DNA of 6,907 bases from NCBI GenBank assembly GCA_019247135.1, contig JAFAPL010000774.1, forward strand, positions 1 to 6,907, given 5' to 3'. The position numbers and the translations under genes were made by a program. The stretch's first letter is position 1, and every line of letters starts with the position of its first letter. The notes under the pieces were generated by a model, which made no database searches, had not been told where the DNA came from, and worked only from the letters and a program-made list of their open reading frames with translations. This DNA comes from Chloroflexota bacterium. Its GTDB lineage: Bacteria > Chloroflexota > UBA6077 > CF-72. Positions 1-5,766 of this stretch are shown here, piece after piece.

Positions 1-420
1 AGCGTCCGCCAGCGTTTTCATGCTGGGCGCGAAGGGTGCCCACTCGTCGTGCCCGAAGTAACTGCCCTGCACGCCGGTGGCCAGGACCAGGTAATCGTAA
101 GGAATCGATTGCCCGCCTGTCAGTTCGACCAGACGGCGGTCCTTGTCCACACCTGAGACTTCGGCCATGAGCACGTCGACGTTCTTCTGGCCCCGGAAGA
201 GCGAGCGGATGGGTGTGGTGATGGTGCCGGGCTCCAGGATCCCTGTCGCGACCTGGTAGAGCAACGGTTGGAAGAGGTGGTAGTTGGTGCGATCAACGAG
301 CGTGACGCGTACGGGGACGTTTTTCAAGGCCTGTGCGGCCGCGACGCCGCCGAACCCGCCGCCGACAATGACCACGTGTGGTGGGCCGCTGGCGCTGCCG
401 AGCGATCCGTTGTGGCTCAT
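1..420 (-). CDS. ndh: Type II NADH dehydrogenase (NDH-2), N-terminal part
   Basis: This is the first 140 residues of a membrane-associated FAD enzyme that oxidises NADH and reduces quinone without pumping protons. The gene runs off the left edge. The full protein is usually about 400-460 residues, so the NADH-binding fold and C-terminal membrane anchor are not visible. Residues 16-25 form the FAD Rossmann turn VVIVGGGFGG. Residues 46-60 are the NDH-2 signature NYHLFQPLLYQVATG. Residues 108-116 are YDYLVLATG, the second FAD-contacting strand of this fold. The start is ATG at 418-420, preceded by a clear GGAGG (plus 428-432) with a 7-base gap. Its ATG overlaps the cydB stop as ATGA, so translation is probably coupled. 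Placement behind cydAB suggests it feeds quinol to the bd oxidase. A sulfide:quinone reductase is a less likely alternative, because the NYHLFQPLLYQ motif is typical of NDH-2. Confidence 0.93.
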   Translation of the reverse strand, partial: MSHNGSLGSASGPPHVVIVGGGFGGVAAAQALKNVPVRVTLVDRTNYHLFQPLLYQVATGILEPGTITTPIRSLFRGQKNVDVLMAEVSGVDKDRRLVELTGGQSIPYDYLVLATGVQGSYFGHDEWAPFAPSMKTLADA

Positions 421-1439
421 AGTTGGACCTCCAGTGGATTGGCTTCGAGTCGACTCTGCTGGTCGAGGCGAAACACGAGAACGAGTGACGGAACTACGAG
501 CAGCACCGCGAGAATGACCACGACGACCAGCCAGGTCAGCGTCGCCGGCGCGCCCGCCGCGGCGGAGATCGTCAATACCTCGGGTAGCAGGTACGGATAT
601 TGAGCGACACCCCAGCCCCAAACGATGGCAGCTACCGCGAGAGCTGCCAGGAGGCGCGTGGTCCGTCGGGCGTTCCGTCTCAGCAGCAGCAGAGCTGCTA
701 GGCCGCAAACCGCGGAGAGCACAATGAGCACCCAACCACGCTGCGCAAGGCCTTGAAATATGGACGGAGCGTCGGCGTGCAGGACGAGCACACCAACCGC
801 CGCGACGATGCCGGCGCACACCGCGGCGGCGATTGCTCGCTTACGGAAATACATCTCCATGTCCTCGTCGCCCAGGCGATGGGCATCGGTCACCAGGAAT
901 ACCGCCGCCAGATACGCGGACACCGCGACGGCCAGCAGACCGACGATCAGCGATGTCGGGTTCAGCCAACTGGAAAGGGGGTTACCCGCGGCGTTGCCGA
1001 TCGGGACACGGCCGGAGATAAGGCCGCCGATGGCTGCGCCAAAGAAGAACGGCGTCAGGATGGATGAGATCGCGAAGACCGCCCCGAGCGCGCGCTGGCG
1101 CGAAAGGCGCTGCGCCTCGTGACGAAACGCGAAACCGGCTCCGCGCAGCACGATGCCCAGCAGCGCCAGGCTGATCGGGATCGACAGCGTGGTCATGATG
1201 GACCCAAACGCGGGCGGAAACGCAGTCCACAACACCACGATGCAGAAGATCAGCCACACGTGGTTGACCTCCCAGACGGGTGCCACTGCGCGATTGATCA
1301 GCACGCGCGGCTCCGTCCCCGCGCGTGAGCCACCCGCAAGCAGGTCCCAGAAGCCCGCACCGAAGTCGGCTCCGCCGAGCACCGCGTACGCGGTCAGGGC
1401 GAGTAGAAACGCGACCGCGACTAAATCTTCGAGGCTCAT
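417..1439 (-). CDS. cydB: Cytochrome bd oxidase subunit II (CydB)
   Basis: A 340-residue, very hydrophobic membrane protein: the partner subunit of CydA in the quinol-oxidising, O2-reducing cytochrome bd complex. The N-terminus carries LGGADFGAGFWDLL (residues 21-34). Its D25 matches Asp29 of E. coli CydB. Residues 54-63, APVWEVNHVW, match the E. coli APHWDGNQVW segment, with W56 conserved and Glu57 in place of Asp58. The C-terminus has QYPYLLPEVLTI and then a final membrane helix, as in CydB proteins. Eight or nine membrane helices are expected, and the length is slightly below the roughly 380 residues of the E. coli protein. The start ATG overlaps the cydA stop as ATGA, with a purine-rich GGAAGAAGG just upstream. 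No small CydX-like subunit and no cydDC transporter genes follow; ndh comes next instead. Confidence 0.95.
   Translation of the reverse strand: MSLEDLVAVAFLLALTAYAVLGGADFGAGFWDLLAGGSRAGTEPRVLINRAVAPVWEVNHVWLIFCIVVLWTAFPPAFGSIMTTLSIPISLALLGIVLRGAGFAFRHEAQRLSRQRALGAVFAISSILTPFFFGAAIGGLISGRVPIGNAAGNPLSSWLNPTSLIVGLLAVAVSAYLAAVFLVTDAHRLGDEDMEMYFRKRAIAAAVCAGIVAAVGVLVLHADAPSIFQGLAQRGWVLIVLSAVCGLAALLLLRRNARRTTRLLAALAVAAIVWGWGVAQYPYLLPEVLTISAAAGAPATLTWLVVVVILAVLLVVPSLVLVFRLDQQSRLEANPLEVQL
428..432 (-). promoter_or_regulatory. Ribosome binding site of ndh inside cydB
   Basis: The minus strand reads GGAGG seven bases before the ndh ATG and lies inside the last codons of cydB. With the ATGA stop/start overlap it fixes the ndh start and supports translational coupling. 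Confidence 0.8.
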
Positions 1440-2854
1440 GCCTTCTTCCGGTTGCCAGCCGCCGTTGGCACGTGCGCTTCTTCAACCCTACCGTTCACAT
1501 CAACTGGGCCGTATGGCACAGGCACGCCGGAGCCGAGCGTGTCTCCTGCCACCCACCTCCTGGACATCGTGCGCAGCGTGAGCACGGTCGCTACGGCGAT
1601 GAGCGCGTAGACGACGATGACAATGGCGAACAGCGGGCGAACCATGCCCGCGGTGGTGACCGCATCGGCGGTGCGTAGGAAGTTGTAGACGATCCACGGT
1701 TGACGGCCGACTTCGGTTACCGTCCAGCCACACTCGATACAGAAGACGGAAATGATGCCCGCGATCGCGGCACAGCGGTAGAACCAGCGAGTGCGTGGCA
1801 AACGGCGGCGGAAGATCCAGTACAGGATGAACCACGCCGCAAGCAGCGCCAGCGCAGTGCCGCCGAAGACCATCCCGTCCCATGCCCAGTGGACGATGGT
1901 GGCCGGGGGTTGGTCGGAGCGTGGGACGGTGTCCAGTCCGGTGATCACCGTGCTGGTGCTGAATCCCGATAGCCAGGACGCCAGGCCAGGGATCGGCAGG
2001 CCGCCCTCGATGACTCCGGTGTCCTGGTTGAGCCGTCCCAAAAGGACCTCCGGCTTGTCCGGACCAGTGTTCGACACGATCTCGATGGCGGCAAACTTGA
2101 TAGGCATCTCCTGATACACGGTGCGCGCAACGCTGTCGCCGATCATCATCTGGAGTGGCGTGACGATGGCGGCGAGAGTGAATGGGATCGCGAACGCCAG
2201 GCGCTGATAGCGCTCCCAGTGACCTTTCAGTTGTGCGGCCGCGAAGACGCCGGCGATGAGAAATCCTGCGGTCATATATGCCGCCGCTATCATGTGCGGA
2301 ATCTCGTACGCCATCGCCTGATTGAAGATGGCGGCGATCGGGTCGACGTTTGTCGGACGGCCGTCCGACCCTAGGGTGAATCCAGACGGGGAGTTCATCC
2401 AGCCATTGGCAGAAACGATCGAGAACACCCCGCCCAGCGCGACGATCGGCAACGCGACGCCGGACCAGAAGTGCGCCCACGGCGACAGATACTTCCATCC
2501 GTAGATGTAAATGGTGATAAAGATGGCCTCCAGGAAGAAGAAGATGCCCTCGATGCTGATGGGCAGGCCAAAGACATCGCCGTAGACGCCGGTCAGCCCC
2601 GGCCACAGGAGCCCCATCTCGAAGGACAACACCGTGCCCGAAACCGCGCCGACGGCAAACAGGACCGCCATCACCTGCGACCAGCGCCGCGCGAGTAGCA
2701 GCGCGACCGGATCGTTCTTTTTCAACCCTATGAAGTTCGCGATCAACACCAGGAATGGAAAAGCTACGCCCAGGGGCACGAGGATGATGTGTGAGCCGAG
2801 CGTGAACGCCATGAGCATGCGAGCGGCTAACAGCTCGGCTGGATCAGCAGTCAT
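1436..2854 (-). CDS. cydA: Cytochrome bd oxidase subunit I (CydA), short Q-loop type
   Basis: A 472-residue polytopic membrane protein: the haem-carrying and quinol-binding subunit of cytochrome bd. By comparison with E. coli CydA from memory, H22 matches His19, H187 His186 and M328 Met393 (haem ligands). E374 matches Glu445, and K253 and E258 match the Q-loop residues Lys252 and Glu257. The hallmark GRQPW is at 383-387 and ANGWMN at 149-154. The Q-loop is short: K253 to M328 spans 75 residues against 141 in E. coli, which explains most of the length difference. Oddities are E102 and E109 only seven apart (Glu99 and Glu107 are eight apart in E. coli), D326 where Arg391 sits, and V370 where Trp441 sits. 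It therefore belongs to a divergent bd branch. The start ATG follows GGGGGT by eight bases. It is the first large gene of a cydA-cydB-ndh operon. A special donor other than quinol cannot be excluded. Confidence 0.94.
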   Translation of the reverse strand: MTADPAELLAARMLMAFTLGSHIILVPLGVAFPFLVLIANFIGLKKNDPVALLLARRWSQVMAVLFAVGAVSGTVLSFEMGLLWPGLTGVYGDVFGLPISIEGIFFFLEAIFITIYIYGWKYLSPWAHFWSGVALPIVALGGVFSIVSANGWMNSPSGFTLGSDGRPTNVDPIAAIFNQAMAYEIPHMIAAAYMTAGFLIAGVFAAAQLKGHWERYQRLAFAIPFTLAAIVTPLQMMIGDSVARTVYQEMPIKFAAIEIVSNTGPDKPEVLLGRLNQDTGVIEGGLPIPGLASWLSGFSTSTVITGLDTVPRSDQPPATIVHWAWDGMVFGGTALALLAAWFILYWIFRRRLPRTRWFYRCAAIAGIISVFCIECGWTVTEVGRQPWIVYNFLRTADAVTTAGMVRPLFAIVIVVYALIAVATVLTLRTMSRRWVAGDTLGSGVPVPYGPVDVNGRVEEAHVPTAAGNRKKA

Positions 2855-2949
2855 TGGCAGCTACCCCCAGCTAGCGACGAACTCCAGGTGCTGTGGTGGA
2901 TCGGCGCGCGTGGCTTGTGCATGGTCTCCAGGTCGGCGTCGCCAACCAT
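2851..2949 (-). CDS. Possible 32-residue leader ORF of the cyd operon
   Basis: This is a weak candidate. A minus-strand frame opens with ATG at 2947-2949 and ends with TGA at 2851-2853, overlapping the cydA start as ATGA, exactly as cydA/cydB and cydB/ndh overlap. An AGGT lies a few bases before its ATG. An inner ATG at 2920-2922, preceded by GGAG, would give 23 residues. Of the 31 codons after the first ATG, 24 end in G or C; of the 16 in-frame codons just upstream, only 8 do. This hints that a coding-like bias begins near this ATG. The peptide is polar, begins MVGDADLETMHKPR and is not hydrophobic, so it is not CydX. No function is recognised. The overlap could be chance. Confidence 0.25.
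   Translation of the reverse strand: MVGDADLETMHKPRAPIHHSTWSSSLAGGSCQ
2863..2868 (-). promoter_or_regulatory. Probable ribosome binding site of cydA
   Basis: The minus strand reads GGGGGT eight bases before the cydA ATG. The same GGGGGT core precedes the zwf and 75-residue membrane-protein starts, which supports its use here. It lies inside the possible leader ORF. Confidence 0.55.
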
Positions 2950-3079
2950 GGTGTGACCTGAATGCGCCGATAAGAGTGATTCGTCTCGAAGGTCCACTCG
3001 GTTGCGGAAGCCTAGAGCTGAAGAGTCGACCTCGACATCGGTGCACTCCCTGAAACCTCCGCGCGGGCGACAATCCACG

Positions 3080-3091
3080 TCACCTGGGTGA
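3080..3091. promoter_or_regulatory. Candidate operator: inverted repeat TCACCTGGGTGA
   Basis: Five-base arms TCACC and GGTGA flank a two-base centre, in the middle of the divergent control region. The arms resemble those of CRP/FNR-type sites in sequence (TCAC/GTGA), but the order and spacing do not match the TGTGA-N6-TCACA consensus. It may be chance. Confidence 0.2.
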
Positions 3092-3120
3092 TCAACATCT
3101 CGAGCCGCTCGCCTGAGCTG

Positions 3121-3130
3121 CACGTACGTG
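3121..3130. promoter_or_regulatory. Candidate operator: perfect 10-base palindrome CACGTACGTG
   Basis: A perfect palindrome about 160 bases before zwf and 270 before cydA. The regulator is unknown. A perfect 10-base palindrome is not rare enough by itself to prove a site. Confidence 0.2.
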
Positions 3131-3282
3131 TTTCCCCTTACTTCACGCGCAGCAGTTCGCCCTGATATGTGTCGGAATAGTGGGTGTGGTAGTCCCCCTG
3201 ATGCGGAGGTGCCGCCCAAGGCATAGCGTGAAGCTGCGATCGCGTTGCGATGGCAGCACGTACAAGCAGTCTCTCCACACGT

Positions 3283-3288
3283 GGGGGT
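3283..3288 (+). promoter_or_regulatory. Ribosome binding site deciding the zwf start
   Basis: GGGGGT lies a few bases before ATG 3293. It favours this ATG over the upstream in-frame TTG at 3245, whose extra 16 residues look unlike a G6PD N-terminus. Confidence 0.6.
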
Positions 3289-3292
3289 CACC

Positions 3293-4738
3293 ATGGTGAC
3301 ACAACAGTTAACCCCAGCGCTTCAGGCGACAGGCGTTCAAGGGCTGGCGGCCAAGCGCAGCAGTGCCGACGTACTCGTCATCTTCGGCATCACTGGTGAT
3401 CTGGCACGGGTGATGACGTTCCACTCGCTCTACCGACTCGAACAGCGCGGTTTGCTGCGCTGCCCAATTGTTGGAGTTGCGGTCAACGACTGGACCATCG
3501 ACCAGCTCCGCCAGCGCGCGCGCGAGAGCATCGTGGCAACTGGCGAGTCACTTGATCGAGACGTCTTCGATCGGTTCGCGGCCAGGCTGTCGTACGTCTC
3601 GGGTGATTTCACAGACGCCGCTACCTACACCCGGGTGAGTGGGGCCATCAAGGGCGCGAGCGCGCCATTGTTCTACCTCGAGATCCCGCCATTTCTGTTC
3701 GGCACCGTGGTCGGAAAGCTGCGGGATGCGGGCCTGACCGGCTCGGCTCGCATCATCGTCGAGAAGCCATTCGGCAACGACCAGACTTCGGCACGTGCCC
3801 TGGCTGCCGAACTGCACGAGTACGTCATGGAATCGCAGATTCTTCGGATTGATCACTACCTCGGAAAGATGGGCCTCGAGGAGATCCTGTATCTACGATT
3901 CGGCAACACGATGCTCGAGCCGGTGTGGAACCGGAATTTTGTCGACTCTGTCCAGATCACGATGGCCGAGAGTTTCGGCGTCGACGATCGGGGCCACTTT
4001 TACGACCCGGTTGGTGCATTGCGGGATGTCGTGGTCAACCACCTCTTGCAGGTCGTTGCCGCGACCGCGATGGAGGCGCCCTCGGGTGGCGACCCGGCGA
4101 CACTGAAGGACGCCCAGCTGGCTGTCTTTCGCTCGATAGCACCAGCCGACCCGGCCAACTACGTTCGCGGCCAGTACGAGGGGTATCGTTCGATCGACGG
4201 AGTCGCCGCGAACTCGACGACTGAAACCTATACCGCGCTGCGGCTGGACATCGAGAACTGGCGCTGGGCGGGAGTCCCATTCTTTATCCGCGCCGGCAAG
4301 CGTTTGCCCGTGACGCAGACCGAGGTTCGACTGGTCTTCAAGCGTCCACCGCGACTCGGGTTCGGGTTGATGAAAGACACCACGGATCCGGATCAGTTCG
4401 TCGTCAAGCTCGATCCGTCGACGGGCGTTCAGGAGACCCTCGCCGCGCGGCGGGCCAGTGGGCGCATCGCCGAGCCAATCACGCTCGAAATGGAGTTCGG
4501 CAGTCAGGGCGGCGAAGGCGCGACCCCCTACGAGGTGCTCCTGGAGGCGGCTATGGACGGTAATGACCTGCGTTTTACGCGCCAGGACGGTGTGGAGGAA
4601 CAATGGCGCATCATGCAGCCACTGCTCGATGCACCGCCGCCGGTGCACGCGTATGCACCGGGCACGTGGGGTCCACCCGCGGCCGACGCGCTGATAGCGA
4701 GCCATGGCCGATGGCTCGGGCCGTGGATTGCTAACTGA
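3293..4738 (+). CDS. zwf: Glucose-6-phosphate dehydrogenase (Zwf1-like)
   Basis: This 481-residue cytosolic enzyme oxidises glucose 6-phosphate to 6-phosphogluconolactone with NADP+ (or a related coenzyme), the entry step of the oxidative pentose phosphate pathway. The coenzyme-binding turn is FGITGDLA (31-38). EKPFG is at 157-161. The active-site signature RIDHYLGK is at 185-192 (D187, H188, K192). [17 protein letters not shown] spans 238-254, with H250 matching the catalytic base. [13 protein letters not shown] (327-339) carries the second substrate lysine, K336. TWGP near 458-461 is typical of the C-terminus. Length is normal for the family. The pattern [16 protein letters not shown] resembles mycobacterial Zwf1. 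The lysine that follows the glycine loop in the Leuconostoc enzyme (Lys21) is Met41 here. It is divergent from the cyd-ndh operon and no pentose-phosphate partner gene adjoins it. Start chosen at ATG 3293 by its ribosome binding site; TTG 3245 is an alternative. Confidence 0.94.
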   Translation: MVTQQLTPALQATGVQGLAAKRSSADVLVIFGITGDLARVMTFHSLYRLEQRGLLRCPIVGVAVNDWTIDQLRQRARESIVATGESLDRDVFDRFAARLSYVSGDFTDAATYTRVSGAIKGASAPLFYLEIPPFLFGTVVGKLRDAGLTGSARIIVEKPFGNDQTSARALAAELHEYVMESQILRIDHYLGKMGLEEILYLRFGNTMLEPVWNRNFVDSVQITMAESFGVDDRGHFYDPVGALRDVVVNHLLQVVAATAMEAPSGGDPATLKDAQLAVFRSIAPADPANYVRGQYEGYRSIDGVAANSTTETYTALRLDIENWRWAGVPFFIRAGKRLPVTQTEVRLVFKRPPRLGFGLMKDTTDPDQFVVKLDPSTGVQETLAARRASGRIAEPITLEMEFGSQGGEGATPYEVLLEAAMDGNDLRFTRQDGVEEQWRIMQPLLDAPPPVHAYAPGTWGPPAADALIASHGRWLGPWIAN

Positions 4739-4806
4739 TTGGTCGCTCACGGTGTTCAGGCCGGCTCGTGCACTTGCCTTGAGCCATTGTGGGTGTTGCG
4801 CTAGCC

Positions 4807-4812
4807 AGGGAG
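4807..4812 (+). promoter_or_regulatory. Ribosome binding site deciding the DUF6325 gene start
   Basis: AGGGAG ends six bases before GTG 4819. It favours that start over the in-frame GTG at 4789, which lacks a comparable site and would add ten residues. Confidence 0.65.
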
Positions 4813-4818
4813 CATGCC

Positions 4819-5244
4819 GTGGGTCCGCTTGAGATCCTGGTCATCGAATGTCCGGGCGAAAGAGTCAACGGTGAGATCATCCTGGCGCTCACCTCGGCCG
4901 TCGACAGCGGCACGCTGCGCATCATTGACGTGACATTCATCCACAAGGATGGCATGGGCAGGTTGGACAGCTACGAGCTCGCTGAATTGGAGGAGCACGA
5001 GCTGGTTGCATATGACGCGGTCGATGAGGTACGTGGACTGTTGTCGGTCCGAGACATCGCGAGACTTGGAGAACGCGTCTCACCTGGCGCTTCGGCCGTA
5101 CTGATGGTCATCGAACACGCGTGGACCACTCATCTCCAAGAGGCCATCATGTGCGCTGACGCCCGGATCGTTGTGCACGAGCGCATTCCGTCCGACATTG
5201 CCACAGCAGCACTCAAGCATCGGCCGCCGTCCCAGTCGGGGTGA
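4819..5244 (+). CDS. DUF6325 family protein of unknown function
   Basis: A 141-residue soluble, acidic-looking protein. The N-terminus GPLEILVIECPGERVNGEI, the strand LRIIDVTFIHKDGMG, the acidic segment ELAELEEHEL, the strand SAVLMVIEHAW and the late motif VVHERIP follow the pattern I associate with DUF6325, an actinobacterial family without an assigned reaction. There is no signal peptide, membrane helix or cofactor motif. In this family the end of strand one, the D-V-F strand and the E-x-x-W segment are the recurring parts, and all are present. GTG 4819 is chosen as start because AGGGAG precedes it and the protein then begins at the conserved GPLE. It lies 80 bases after zwf on the same strand, so it may be read through from zwf. 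The family name comes from memory of its pattern. Confidence 0.8.
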   Translation: MGPLEILVIECPGERVNGEIILALTSAVDSGTLRIIDVTFIHKDGMGRLDSYELAELEEHELVAYDAVDEVRGLLSVRDIARLGERVSPGASAVLMVIEHAWTTHLQEAIMCADARIVVHERIPSDIATAALKHRPPSQSG

Positions 5245-5406
5245 GAAGAACAGCGGACCAACAGCAGAGCGCACCGGGGGCTGGAGCCCGAAACGTACGT
5301 GCTGGTTCGCATCGCGGGGCGGCGCGTTATCAGTGCTTTCCCGGATGTCTTGCACAGCGAGCCGGGCGCAGAATGATTTACGACACTAAACGCCGGGGGT
5401 ACGGCA
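5245..5406 (+). other. Short intergenic gap without a recognised gene
   Basis: About 160 bases between the DUF6325 gene and the small membrane-protein gene. A short GGGC-TGGA-GCCC hairpin at 5278-5289 has no T-run after it and is not a convincing terminator. No clear promoter is visible. Confidence 0.5.
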
Positions 5407-5634
5407 ATGAGCTTCCTGGACCTGGTTCTTTCTTCGGTCCTTTTCGCTATTTATCTGGTCTGTCTGTTTACAGTGTGTCTGCTGACTTTCCGCAAAGGCC
5501 ACACCATTCTCGGAATTGTTGGGATCTTTTTCCCATTCCTCTGGCTGATCGGGGCGGTGCTGCCGGCGAAGCGCGGTTCGCGGTACGAAGCTGAGCAGGC
5601 GCAGCGATACACACTCGCAGCGTCGTCGTCATGA
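5407..5634 (+). CDS. Small two-helix membrane protein, function unknown
   Basis: A 75-residue protein. Residues 4-28 form one hydrophobic helix, RKGH at 29-32 is a short positively charged loop, residues 33-53 form a second helix (ILGIVGIFFPFLWLIGAVLP), and 54-75 are a polar tail starting with AKRGSRYE. The basic residues in the loop and tail do not settle the orientation. The start is ATG 5407, six bases after GGGGGT (5395-5400). It resembles small actinobacterial membrane proteins with a G-I-x-G-I-F-F-P-F-x-W-x-I-G second helix, but I recognise no named family and see no SHOCT domain. It lies between a DUF6325 gene and a GMC oxidoreductase gene. An overlapping frame from 5241 to 5594 is a shadow with proline- and arginine-rich, non-membrane sequence. 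Confidence 0.75.
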   Translation: MSFLDLVLSSVLFAIYLVCLFTVCLLTFRKGHTILGIVGIFFPFLWLIGAVLPAKRGSRYEAEQAQRYTLAASSS

Positions 5635-5752
5635 TCGTGCTCTGACGAGCGGTGCGGACCCGGCCCGGTTCTCCGGCGCCGCCAGTTCGACCGCGTGGAA
5701 CTCGTCCCGACGCGAAGCCACTGGCGCGCGGCACACTGCCACCCAGAGCGCT

Positions 5753-5758
5753 GAGGAG
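5753..5758 (+). promoter_or_regulatory. Ribosome binding site of the GMC oxidoreductase gene
   Basis: GAGGAG ends eight bases before ATG 5767 and fixes that start, which puts the FAD-binding strand at the usual distance from the N-terminus. Confidence 0.75.
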
Positions 5759-5766
5759 TTTCAGGT

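Larger units (their letters stand above)
2855..3292. promoter_or_regulatory. Divergent intergenic control region (cydA / zwf)
   Basis: About 440 bases separate the diverging cydA and zwf starts. No frame here resembles a known protein, apart from the short leader candidate next to cydA. The region must contain at least one promoter in each direction, but no convincing -35/-10 pair was found. It contains the inverted repeat TCACCTGGGTGA, the palindrome CACGTACGTG and a weak DosR-like half site near 3191-3199. The length is generous for two promoters, leaving room for several regulators. Confidence 0.6.

Noticed and set aside
1500..2606. 368-codon open frame on the minus strand inside cydA in another frame
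   Set aside because: It is rich in Arg, His and Gly with no family motif, and is fully covered by cydA, whose motifs are unmistakable. It is a shadow caused by high GC.
3245..3292. Upstream TTG start for zwf
   Set aside because: No ribosome binding site nearby, and the added 16 residues are unlike a G6PD N-terminus; ATG 3293 has GGGGGT just upstream.
2851..3294. 147-codon minus-strand frame filling the whole divergent region
   Set aside because: Its upper part has poor third-position bias, many Cys and Arg residues and no motif. Only the last 32 codons are kept as a weak leader candidate.
3893..4750. 285-codon open frame antisense to zwf
   Set aside because: Arg-rich, no recognisable motif, no ribosome binding site; a mirror of the codon bias of zwf.
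4789..4818. Earlier GTG start for the DUF6325 gene
   Set aside because: AGGGAG is well placed for GTG 4819, and the conserved GPLE then forms the N-terminus.
5278..5289. Hairpin GGGC-TGGA-GCCC as a terminator
   Set aside because: Only a 4-base stem and no T-run follows; expected by chance in GC-rich DNA.
5407..5634. Idea that the small membrane protein is a CydX-type bd subunit
   Set aside because: CydX is about 30-40 residues with one helix and lies next to cydB; this protein has two helices, is 75 residues long and lies on the other strand far from cydAB.
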